Positions 23,201 through 33,717 of a stretch of DNA of 50,871 nucleotides are shown here, piece by piece; position 1 is the stretch's first letter, and each line of letters opens with the position of its first letter. The notes below the pieces were generated by a model, which saw nothing but the letters and a program-made list of their open reading frames with translations, was not told the origin of the DNA and did not search any database. Location: positions 1,292,282-1,343,152 of the forward strand of contig LSYV01000017.1 in NCBI GenBank assembly GCA_001584585.1. Direction: 5' to 3'. The DNA comes from Gonium pectorale (taxonomy: Eukaryota > Chlorophyta > Chlorophyceae > Chlamydomonadales > Volvocaceae). The position numbers and the translations under genes are program-made.

Positions 23201-26200
23201 TACCTGTCGAAGCGGCCCATGCGAGGGCCCAGCAGCACACAGCCGGCCAGCCCGGCCAGGCCACCTGTCATGTGGACGACGCCTGCGCGCGACATGCACC
23301 CCGACACGACACGGCGGACACATTGCGCATTGGTGGGGCGTCAGCGCAGAGCGCGTGCCATCCAGTTGCGCATGAGTAGGCGTGGTTGGTGCCGGCATGG
23401 CTGTGTGCTGGGTGGGTGGGCGGGATGGCCGTAAAGCGCGGGGAAATGAAGGGCACGCGCACCAGCTCACCCGATCCGGCGAAGTCAATCATGCCCGACC
23501 CAAACAGTCGCGAGTAGGCGGTGCTGCGACCGTAGCCCAGCCAGCCCTCGGCACTCCACACCCAGTGCGCCACCACAGGGTACACAAAGGCCGAGATGAA
23601 GAATGAGTAGACTGCGCGGGCAGCGCGAAACACGGGTGCATGTTGGATTGTCAGGCGCAGCAGACGGTACGGCATGGACGATCAGGCGCACGTGGGCACG
23701 CGTGTCGGCGCCCCCCGACCGGCGAGCAAACCGGCCCCCCTGCCTTCGCTGTTCGGTCCGCTCTGCCGCGTCGATGTCTGCGGCCCCCGCCCCAGCGGGC
23801 CCCCTCACGTTGAGCGCTCGCATGACAAGGATACGGCGCTGCGTCGCATCGTTCCGCCGTCCGTTATGTGGATGGTCTGCTGCGCTCTATCCGAGCTTGC
23901 CGCGAGTTCCTGCCCCCGTCCCCGCCCCCGCCCAAAGCTGAGACTCACTGAGGTATGCGTTGAAGTTGAGTCGCTCCGCGACAGCGCCGGCGGGAATGGT
24001 GGTGGCGGTGGCGGCGAAGGCCCACTGGAAGAACCAGCTCTGCCAGCCCTGCAGGCGGGTCGGCGGCGGGCGCGGTTGCTTGGCAGGTGGGAAGCTCGGA
24101 AGGCCACTGGGAGGGAGCGGGACACCGCAGTTTTTGACATGCACGCCAGGAGATGGCGCTCAGGCCCTGCCGCATACGGATCTTTGAGTTTGAAGTCGAG
24201 ATGAAGCAGTCGGCAGTCCCCGCGTATGTACACGACCGGTACGACCGGTACGACCGATACGACGGTACGTGGCGTGTCGTGGCACGGCACGGGCGGGCGC
24301 AAAGCCCGACAGCCTGTGCACTCGGGGATGCCGTATACAGTCAGCCGTACGCAGCGGAAGCAAGGCCTGCCCATCAAGACGGCCAGCGGCGGCCGGCGGG
24401 TCTCACCTCTCCGCTGTCGATGCCCACGCCCTTCTCTGGGCTGTAGTTGTTGGACGTCCAGCGCGAGAGGCCGAACAGGGCGTTGCCGATCTGGGGTTGA
24501 ACGGACGGGAGGGCATCGGGTTGGCTGGGTCTCACGAGTCCCCTTCACTGCAGCAGGCTCAACCCCACGAAGCCGAATCAGCCGCACGATCGCACACTAC
24601 AGCCCTGTACTCACGAATCCGTTGGGATGAGGGCCGACGCCGTACGCGAAGCCGTATCTGCAGTCACCCGAAGGAGGAAGCGAAAGGGGGCGAAGCGCGT
24701 ATCGGCAGCAAGCAGCCCACTCGGTCACCAGGCACATCGCGAACGTGGCAAGGGCCAAGGCCAACACAGTTGGCATTCCGGCGGTTTGTGCAGGACATAA
24801 CAAGCAACCGCCAACGGCCAACCGCCGCCTACCCAAGCAGGTAGAAGGCTATTGCGGACACGGCGGCGTCCATGACCGTCTGGAGGAGGATGTTCACTGC
24901 AGGGCGGCGGTTGGGGTGCGAGGGGAAGGTATGTCACGACTGACAATCATCTGGGGAACGAAGATGAAGACAGGCGTCCTTCTTGACGTTCTGAGGGTGC
25001 GTTTGGGGCAGGGCCGCGCTAAGACACGCGTGAAGCTTGTCCTGCATGGTCATGAGCAACACGATGGTGCCGATGGATGCGCCTCGAGCTTGCCCAAGCT
25101 TGCGGACAAGAGTGTGAGGCGCATCCAGCGGTACCCTCGTGCTGCTCATGACCATGCAGGACAAGCTTGGGCAAGCTCGGGCGCCTAGCGGCCACATACA
25201 CACGGGACAACGGGTCCCCCGCACAACTCACTGGTATTCTTGGAGCGTATAGCGCCAGCGCACAGCTACAAGGCAGGAAAGGATTCACGGGCGGGAGGGC
25301 GAAAGGGGTGAGGCGGCGGGGCAGGCTCCAGGCAAGAGCAGGCCCTGAGAACCGGCGAGCTGATCTTGCTTGGGCGAATGGTGTCGAGGTGACGGAGGCG
25401 CGGCCAGGTGGCATGCAGCGCGGGTTCAGGTGCGAGGTCACACATTTAGCACTCTCCGCAGGGTCCAAGGAGCGCTAAAGCTCGCACGCGCGGCCTCACC
25501 ATTGCGAAACCGGCGTGCATCACTGTTGATGGGGAGGAGGAGGCCCACGGCGCGGACGATTTGTTGTGGAGGCCGGGGGAGGGCGGAGGAACAAATGGGT
25601 AAATGCACAAGCACGCAGGCGGCAGCAAGTGCACGGACGTTTCAGGGCTTCGGGTGGCAAGAGAGGTGCACGGCGTGGCAGGTACGGCCTTCGTCCTACG
25701 GTTTTGGCCACGGCGACGCGTCCACCTCCCCGCAGTATCCCGGCATTGGATATGGGTTGGGACCTGACCACTGCGGCGTGGGCGGGCGCCCACGTGGCGA
25801 ATCGCACGCCTCCTGCCCTTGGAAGCGCGCCCGACAATCGCACGCCTGAGTGCTCGGCAACCGTCGGACCCACGCCCCCGCCCTCGTCAACAGCTCCACG
25901 GCACCAACGAGAGCAAACCTCCCCGCCCTCTCATCGACATGCCCACTCACCGAAAACCTGGTGGTCCGGCGCCGCACAGGCGCCCAGCGACAGGCGCGCG
26001 TGGGTAGGGGTAGGACCAACGCGGTGTGCCCGCGTGCAGGGCGTGGAGGTGGGGGGGGGGCGGGGGGCGGGAGCGGGTCAGCTGGGTAGTGTTGGGTTGG
26101 GGGGGTGGCGCATAACACCATGCCGATTCCGTTGCATCATGAGGTGGCATGTCCGGTCGAGCGTATGCCTCACCCTGACGGCAATACCAACGGGAGCGCC

Positions 26201-26991
26201 GTCACAGGGGATCTCCTCGGGTGCCCGTGGGCACCCCTAATCGGTGACCTTGGGGAGCCCCCACGCTCGCGCACCCCCAGAACTCTCTTAAGGGTGTTTT
26301 ACCCTCTCTGCTATGGCGGGTCGGGAGCCAATCGGCTCGTGTGGCCTGCAACCCCTCTCTGGGGGAGCTTGTAATCTGTATCTGTCTCTGCAGCTCCGCC
26401 CAGCATAGCCCCTCCACTCTGTCCCCGCCGTCCCATACCCCGTGCGCCCGCCACCGACCAGGGCGCCGCACAGCACCAGGTACAGCGTGTTGAGTCCCAC
26501 GATGGTCGATTGAAGCCGTGTGTCGATCGCAAACTGTCGACACAGCGCCTGCGAACGGGACGGGTCCAGCGGAGACGCGTTGGCACATGTGTGGGGCGGA
26601 GCGTGTATTCTGTTGTGGGGCAGGCGGGGAGATGATGTCGCTTGCTCCGGGAGCGGCTGCGGTGGCGGCGGCGCGGCACTTCCATACGCACGGCGGCCGT
26701 CGATGCAGACCGCGCGTGACACGGGAGCACGGACATGCTATGTTCGTACCCTACCGACCGGCCATGATTTACACGTCTGAGCTGCGCCGTGCGTGCCACG
26801 ATGATGCATGGATGATTTCAATTAGCGAATGCCGATTGTGCGCTGGACACCGAGCGACGCCGCGAGCCGCGTGTGTCGGGGGGTAATAAAGAAAGGGAAA
26901 CGGGGCGGGGGGTGCGTACCTCCGCAGCGGCCGTCTGGCCATTCAACGCTGGCGCAATGGCCTCAACGCAGGCGGCGAAGTCAGCGGACAT
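20219..26991 (-). CDS. AMT1: AMT1-type ammonium transporter
   Basis: Seventeen exons (5' to 3', complement) join in phase to 521 residues: 26920-26991, 26455-26548, 25500-25522, 25232-25265, 24833-24896, 24615-24657, 24407-24490, 23949-24048, 23471-23611, 23204-23282, 22923-23000, 22466-22607, 22013-22143, 21259-21472, 20910-21026, 20681-20716 and 20219-20332. The protein imports ammonium across a membrane as a trimer of 11-helix subunits. Visible signatures are [13 protein letters not shown] helix 1, [17 protein letters not shown], the Amt signature [15 protein letters not shown] with the first pore histidine, and [17 protein letters not shown] with the second. The cytosolic tail has [13 protein letters not shown], where many plant AMT1 proteins carry a regulatory Thr two positions before HGG-type residues. 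Here it is Ser-Lys, so a phospho-switch is possible but unproven. The start MSADFAACV is the only Met that fits the family N-terminus. Introns carry a hairpin and inverted repeats, listed separately. Which family member this is cannot be told. Confidence 0.95.
21762..21780. repeat. Perfect 9-bp palindrome with two CACGTG cores
   Basis: CCCACGTGG, one T, then CCACGTGGG, in intron 13 of the transporter gene. Each arm contains CACGTG, the G-box/E-box core bound by bZIP and bHLH factors in plants. A role is only conjecture. Confidence 0.7.
22321..22408 (-). repeat. Inverted 88-bp element, copy 1 (AMT intron 12)
   Basis: The sequence starting ACAGACAGATACAGATTACA recurs as its reverse complement at 26302-26388 with only one or two differences. 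Both copies are intronic in the same transcription unit, about 3.9 kb apart. Confidence 0.9.
24230..24265 (+). repeat. Short tandem repeat ACGACCGGT
   Basis: About four degenerate 10-base units of TACGACCGG sit in the transporter intron between exons 7 and 8. This looks like simple tandem repetition. Confidence 0.7.
25033..25168 (-). repeat. Near-perfect intronic hairpin, 53-bp arms
   Basis: Arm 25033-25085 is the reverse complement of 25116-25168 with four mismatches in 53 positions, separated by a 30-base loop. It lies wholly inside the transporter intron between exons 4 and 5 (24897-25231). The loop and right flank also share a GAGCTTGCCCAAGCTTG-like inverted word, so inverted duplication may have happened more than once. 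Its size resembles long algal microRNA or siRNA precursors, but no expression evidence is available. Confidence 0.9.
26302..26388 (+). repeat. Inverted 88-bp element, copy 2 (AMT intron 2)
   Basis: Reverse-complement partner of 22321-22408. About 80 bases upstream lies a small palindrome, GGGTGCCC-GT-GGGCACCC, near 26219-26236. In the pre-mRNA the two copies could pair. Alternatively they are two insertions of one small mobile element. Confidence 0.9.
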
Positions 26992-29002
26992 GGCGGCTGG
27001 TTGCTGCTGCCAAGGGCGGGCTTCTCTTGCCCGAGCCGCGTTGCTTCGTGCGAGCGGCCTTCGGAGGCACCGGGGGCTCCGGGGCTTTCGATGAGGACGG
27101 GGCGCTAGGCCGGGATTCCAGCAGGCGCCACAAGCCGTCAGCTGGCGTCGATGTCCAGGTACCAGCCCTAGCGGTCCGCAGCGGTGGCAGCCAGCAGCTG
27201 GTGGTCAAGTACGGTGCGAGACAGTGTGGGGTCGCGTGTGTTCTGAGAGGGCGGTAAGGTGGCATCCGGGGGGAGTGGGGCCGAGGACCAGCCAGGCGGT
27301 TAAAGGGTCGTGACGGGAAGAAACAGGGCACATGGAAGTGGTGTGGGGCTGCAGCGTGTGCCGGCATGGGGCCGGAGGGCGACCAAGAGGTTGCCAGCTG
27401 CGAGCGACCCGTGGGTCATTTCGCGACCCTTCGCGATACCCCGAGCCGCCCTGCCGGAAAGCAGCCACGCGCCATCGCCTCGAACGAGGCTCATTGTGAG
27501 GTGATGCACGGTTCAGTATGTGGACGCCGCGTAAGCCGCTGTGTGGTTGAGAGGTTTCGCCTCGTGCCGCTATCGGGGGCCGCAACCGGAGCGGCGGCGC
27601 TGTCTGTGCCCCGCCGCAGCGCTCGACAGCGCCAAGCGCAAACAACAAAGCCACCCGGCAGCAATGCCTTTATAGGCTTTCGTTCTAAGTCTGGAAATAG
27701 GTCGCAAATATGCGTGGCGACTCACTGCTTGCTCGTCTGGCGGAAGGGCTTGATGCATATGCTCACATGCACCACAACGCGACACACGCCCCCTGTTTTC
27801 AAGCCTTCCAAGATGCTCAGCCTCGGATCGCGCACGTGTGTACGAATCATGGCTCTCGGTTGCGCTATCTTTCTGGATTGTGACCCTTGCGTCCGAGCCC
27901 GTCTTCTTCATCTAATCGGCCTAGCGCAGAGTTCGGGCGCGGCGCGAATTGAAGAGGAAACCCTAGTCGGCGGACGCCACGACTCGCGTCTCAACTGAAC
28001 CCATTCTGTTTGGCAAGCTTGTGGGTATGCATGTGGCAAGTGAAACAGGCGAAGTCATGGCCGCAGTTCCAACTAGGGTTTTTCCGCGTGCCCGCTCTTC
28101 CAACCCCCCGTGTCCCATGCCGTGAGCCTGAGGGCATGCATGCAGGTGCAGGGGTTGAGTGCGGGCGTAAGGCAAACGCACAGTCAAGTGGTTGCAACTA
28201 TGTCATTTACGCACGCCCAGTGCCGTGTAGTTTCAGAGCTGGCCAACTTGCAGCTGCCGGAGCCCAGGAAGCCCGCGTCACGGCGGCGCCCGCGCCCGTG
28301 CCCGCGCCTCTCTACTCCTCAGTGCCAGACGGAGAATGGCCGGGCAGACGCTGCGTGCACCCTGAAACTGCGTAAAACTGCATTTTCCCTTGCAATTGGT
28401 AATGAAAAAGGAGAAATGTGATGGCCACCACGGCCGCTGTGAGACGCGCCCAGCAGCAATGTCTGCTGGACACACCCAAACTCACGGTTGACAGACAGAC
28501 AGACTTCGTTGCAGTACCGTGGGTGGCCATGACACCATCCTTAGGACCTTAGCCTCGCACTTTTTTCTGCGCTGTTATACCCACCCCTCACACGCTGTCA
28601 GGGACCCTGGCCGGCTTGGATCCTGGCCGCACAGGAGTTGGTGACGGCTAAGCCATGGGCCTATCCGACATTCTTTTCTGCCACCGGATTGATGGATTCC
28701 ACCAATCCCGTGTCACCAATCGACCGTAGCAATATGGTTCGGCTGATCGGACGAGGTACGAAGCAGATAAATCTGCTGATTGCGAGGAGTCTGCCCTCTG
28801 CCGTGTTGCGTGGAAGCAGTGCGTGTGTTTGGGCACGGAGTACGGCACCGCTGTTCCGGGGTCCTTCGGGGTGTCGCTCGTGCGCCTTGCTATTGCGGTA
28901 TGAGTGCGACTTTATGCATTCCGGCCACTAGTGCAGTCTTAACATGGGGCTGCGGGCAGGTTGGGTGTTCTTCGAGTTGGGTTACACGCGGCATGGCGGC
29001 CG

Positions 29003-29128
29003 GAAAAAAAAAGAGAACCAGAAACGGGGAAGGCATCCTCTACGGACATACACACCCATGGGTGTGATGTTTCCAGCAGGGCGCCGAGTACAGGGCATGG
29101 CGGGCGAGGTTACCGAGCCGACGGGCCG
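29003..29128 (-). repeat. Dispersed repeat, copy B (about 125 bp)
   Basis: About 90 percent identical to 2643-2765 and in the same orientation, starting with an A-run followed by GAGAACCAGAAACGGGGAAGG. Flanking bases differ from those of copy A, so the repeat limits are fairly well marked. Confidence 0.8.
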
Positions 29129-29616
29129 GGATCTGAGTGCCAGCCATAGGCGGCCATCGCCCAAGGGGACCCTGCTGCAGAGTCACGGCGGTTGGTTACG
29201 TGAACTGCTAGAATGCAATACGGCAGCGACGACGTACGTCAATAGAGCAGCGGCTGGCGCCAACTTGAGCGGTGGCAACTGGGGATGCGCGTGACTTACA
29301 TGCACATGCGGCACGAGGTGTCCGCGCCCTGCTTAGTCCTTGACCCATAAAGTGCCACCGTAGGCGACGACTGCGGGCTGTGGCGGTGGACGGGGTGGGT
29401 GTGAACAAGAACCTCAATAATGTGGCTCAGCTCAGCATGGGACTCACTGAGATTTATGTGCGCTTCAGCCGGATCGAACGGCTCGCAGTTGTACTGCGCG
29501 CTGTCCGCAGTAGCAACCTGCGTTTACGGAGACCCGTGTTCAACCTGGAGCTGCGGATCAACACGGGAGACAGCCTGCTCGGCGAGCACCAGGCGCGGCT
29601 GCAGCCTACAGGAGGC

Positions 29617-29760
29617 GGACCCAGAGTACGAGGAGGTGGTGGAGAGGGCCGTGCTGATGGCGCACTGAGGCGGATACGGAGGCGAAGTGTGGGCCGGAGG
29701 GCACGGGGTCCGGACTGCTGATTGCGGGGTTAGTGTGGCGGTGGTGTCTGGTTGGTCCGT
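29617..29760 (+). repeat. 144-bp direct repeat, copy 1, with conserved reading frame
   Basis: Matches 30137-30280 with substitutions and small indels. The first 52 bases of both copies read D-P-E-Y-x-E-V-V-E-R-A-x-L-M-A-H and then a TGA stop (29666-29668 here). An AG acceptor-like CCTACAG precedes it. This may be a duplicated last exon plus 3' UTR, but no convincing upstream exons were found. Confidence 0.7.
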
Positions 29761-30136
29761 GCGCAACGATATTTGTGCGTTGCTTGGTGCGCTCGGTGTT
29801 TTCTTCAGCTGGTAGGTAGGCCTAACCGTTTCTAAACGGCAAGAAGAAATTGATAGTTGGCGGTAAGGGTAGCACGCGTGCCATGTCCGCATGCGCCACT
29901 GCCGAACCTCAGTGTGATTGCGTCTTCATATGCAGGATGCGTCCAGCTGGACCGGCGTGCAACCGTGCATGCATAGCCGTGCTTGCACGGAGCTCATAGC
30001 GCTGGCTCCACTGCACATGGAAAGAGAGGGAGCGACGGACGGGAGGCGGGTACAAACAGAGGTCACACCCGTCCACTACAGCTCTGGGAGGGGAACGGGC
30101 AGTCAACGGAGGGCAAAGTGATGCGTTTATCCAAGT

Positions 30137-30280
30137 GGACCCAGAGTACAAAGAGGTGGTGGAGAGGGCCATGCTGATGGCGCACTGAGGCCCATATGGA
30201 GACGAAATGACAAAGTGCGTGTGGGCCGGAGGGCACGGGTCCGGGGTTTGTGTATGGCGGTGGTGTCTGGTTGGTTCGTG
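30137..30280 (+). repeat. 144-bp direct repeat, copy 2, with conserved reading frame
   Basis: Here the frame reads DPEYKEVVERAMLMAH and stops at 30186-30188. The differences from copy 1 leave the frame and the stop intact. A possible extension upstream reads SDAFIQV in the same frame. It is not assigned to any family. Confidence 0.7.
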
Positions 30281-30529
30281 TCCTAGGGGACATGCACGCC
30301 GTCTGGGCCCTGCATTGCTTGGTGGTAAGGTCCCGACACATGTGGGATTGTTGCCGCATGATTGAGGGACCCCCGACGCCACGTAAAATGGATCGAATGC
30401 GCATATTGTGAGCGCATTTGTGTCACTACGATGCCCCACGGACCTCTTTGCTGCGTTGAGGAGCGACTCATGACGCTGCAAAACGAGACGAATGCGCATA
30501 ATGCCTCAGACCATTAGCGCAGTTGTGAG

Positions 30530-30640
30530 GGCCGAGTGAGGGCCAAGTGTGGGTAGAGTGCGGGTGCGGGTGGGGTGCGGGTAGAGATGAGTGGAGTGTG
30601 GGGTGGGGGTAGAGTGCGGGTGGAGGGGGGGTTTGGGGGA
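30530..30640 (+). repeat. G-rich minisatellite
   Basis: Degenerate repeats of GGGTAGAGTGCGGGTG, with runs of G up to seven, make the plus strand almost C-poor. Potential for quadruplex formation is obvious by composition, but no function can be read. Confidence 0.6.
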
Positions 30641-33600
30641 GTGGTGAACTACTTAGGGTCATGCCCAGCTGTGTTGCCTGGACGGGGCTGATCATGAGCG
30701 AGTGCACGTAAGAGTCTGCAGCCGTCGGTAACTGTGTGGTCGGTTTCGAAGCATCATTTGTCTGCTGAGCGGCATAATAACGTACGACGTGCAAAGGGTG
30801 TCCGCATAATACGCGCCGTGCCCGCACCCGTACCGTGAGTGCTGTGAGCTGTCAGCAAAGTATGACGGCTTACAAACGATCGGGTAGAAACAATTGGGAG
30901 ATTAAGACAAAGACGACTAAAACCAGCAAGTGGGGAGGGTAAACTATACTGACTGAATCACCCCACCTATCCCCCTTTTTTCTAATCAACAACACACCAA
31001 ATAAAACTACGCCGTCTCTTCAATACACAACTTCTAATGAAAACGTTATGGCACACAACAACGACCATGGGGTTTGGACCGGCAAGGCTTGTCGCCTGGG
31101 CAGGGCGATGCCTTGCTGCCCCGGACCGACATGTCGTCCAACCTGTCCACCTAGCACCGCTCCTCCACCACTCCTCTTCTGCTGCAGCTCCAACGCAGCG
31201 TGCGTCAGGCCTTCGCAACGGAGGGACACATACCGCACGAACGGGTCATCATCAGACGGCCCACTTGCCGCCCCTGACGTTCCCCGGCCGCCTTGGTACG
31301 CATCTTCGATTCACCACAAGTCCATACCTTCCATGCGACCCCACTCCATACGAACAGAACACACAGCTGCTTGGGCCGTGTGTTGGCCACCGTACGGTGG
31401 CGAAGAATGTGTGAAGGCCTAGGCCGAACAAGGGCTCCACGGCCTCAAGGCCAGGCGTGTCACGGGGCCACTGCCGCATGCAGTGGACGCGGACCCGCCA
31501 CCACGTCATCGTCGGATACTCCCGCCTCCTCATCGTACCTCCTCCATCTCCAAACCTGATTCCTACCTCACTTGTCACCAGCACGGAGTTCGCCGTTGCA
31601 CAGCTCTATGGGTGAGCGGCTTTTGAGCATTCATCTCCGAGATGAGAGCACGATGGCAAAGACCATCCAAACCATGGCCCGTTCCCTACCAAGGGATCAG
31701 ACGGGCACGGCGAAGTCGCCACCATCCACCCCTCGTATGGCGCAGGTGGCAACACGCGGAGTATTGGCGGCAGCCGGCATGCGTAAGCTGTCTGTACCCT
31801 ACCGAAATCGACTTACTCTTCACAACCTCCGTCCTTTCTGCAGCTCAAAAGCGGCACGCCCACATGCACCACCGCTTCCATTTCCTTATCGACGCCGCGA
31901 GCAAACACCAACGACCCACCGCCATTAGCAACGCCCCTTTACACGCCCACCCTTTTCCGCGCACCCACATTGTACGCTCGACAGCGAAAGCCCGACAAAC
32001 ACGCACGATAAGCGAACAGCGCAGCTTGCTGCACGTCTGCTGCTCCGCATTGGCACAGCGCCCATGCATATAAGGCCCTTCTGCCAACACAAGTCCAAGG
32101 ATTCTCCATCGCCAGCAGCTGGAAGTTATAGGCCGTACAGAGGCCCTCCTTACGCAGCATGGCACTGGACCGAATCCTGGGGGACCAGCCGGCGCCACCC
32201 AAGTGCAGGACAGCATGAGGGACAGCCATTCGCGCACGTGCTGTGTATCGCGTCGCGAGGCGCCTTGATAAACAAGGGCCGGCAGGGGCCGCCACTGTGC
32301 ACATGCGCCTTGCTCCGAGGAGAGCCGAGCCCCGACCAGGCGCAGCAATGTAAGGCCCCTCATCCCCAAAAGGCCGCAACCAATTTAGGAAACGGGTGGA
32401 AAATCTCGAAACAACAGTGCCCTCAGCCTGCCCGTGAGCCTAACCCTACACGTGTCCGGTCAAAGAGGCCGTCAGTAGTCAACCGGGCCCCGTTCACATG
32501 CCACGCCAGCGTGATGCGCGCAGGCGGGGGTTCGCCGGCTGATGAGGGGAAGGGAAATGGCGCCGGCGACCGTCCCGTCACGTCTAACGCTAGACCACAG
32601 CTAAACAGCAGCAAACAATTCTGTTTCACTACTTAGCAGGGCACAGACGTCGTCGGGCAGTTGTCATAGCAAGCGAAACACAGTATTAGAGCATAAATCA
32701 CTCACGGTACATCATTGCGATGCTTGCATATTATCGTTCGTTTCCATCCATGCAGAACGGACCGCTCGTGCCGCACCGCGCCAGACAGCAGGGAGGGTTT
32801 GAGGTGGGGTAGCCCAGCAAGCAGCGCACTAGCGGCGCGGCCCCGACGCTGCTGCTGGCGGGTGGCGGGCGGGCAAAGCCACAACCACCCGCCTTAAACA
32901 TGAGGGAGCAGCATGACGATCAAAGCGCGCTCGGGGCCACCCAACTTGCTTCTGGTGCGTCTGTTGCAGGCGAAGTTGCGAGCCGCCACCAAAGTACATT
33001 CCCGCCACACAGCAACAGACCTACACGTCGTATTACTCAACACGCGAAACGCGCAAGCCCGACGTATGCACGCGCAGCAAGGTCAAGTCGCGCAGTGAAT
33101 AGGGAGAGAGTTATGAGTAAGCGCCCCTTATACAAGGGGCATTGGGCCCGCCCCCCAGAAAAGATGCAGCAAACAAAACAGTTGCCCTGTACATCCAAGC
33201 TAAGATGCAAGGACGTGCCACCCAACAGCACAAAAGCCGCGCGCGAGCGACAAGGCCATTGAAGGGTTCAGGTCCGATACTGGCCGCCCAGCCTACCGCA
33301 GGCTGGACTACCCGCGCCCAGGAGGCGTAAACCTACAGGCATTCGAGAGACGGCTGGAATCCAGCCGAAGCCGTGGTCACCGCCGCTGGGCACGCGCGCC
33401 TTTTCCTCAGAGCAGCCGCTGGACTTCAGCCCGGTATGCCGCTGGCGTGCATCAAAGAGCACCGTAGAAAGTAAACATGGCTGGGCGCAGTGCTGGAGCC
33501 AACGCTGTGCTCGCACTGCCCAACGACTCCGGCGACCGGGGGTCCGGGTTGCCAGGTAAACGTTGAAAGAGGCCGAAGGGCAGCGCTGAACCGCCACAGC

Positions 33601-33717
33601 GGCTGCACGTACAAAAGCAGCACGGCAGCGCGCTGGGGGCCCCCACAAGCGCTGGGCTCCACGTAGCGGCACCGCTGCCGCATACTGCCGCCACTAGACC
33701 GCGACCGCCTAGGGCGG

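Larger units (their letters stand above)
26992..33717. other. 6.7-kb region without a recognisable gene
   Basis: This lies between the transporter start and the helicase 3' end. The right side must include the helicase 3' UTR and the left side the transporter promoter and leader. I see a dispersed-repeat copy (29003-29128), a 144-bp direct repeat (29617 and 30137) and a GGGTAGAGTGCGGGTG-type minisatellite (30530-30640). Several open frames of 100-210 codons exist (for example 27366-27998), but none shows a domain, splice logic or a sensible composition. Confidence 0.5.

Noticed and set aside
27366..27998. 210-codon frame upstream of AMT
   Set aside because: Composition-driven. It has no recognisable motif and a competing frame on the other strand.
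31037..32636. Chain of 100-190-codon plus-strand frames
   Set aside because: His/Pro/Arg/Thr-rich translations without domains or consistent splice sites, typical of T-poor non-coding DNA.
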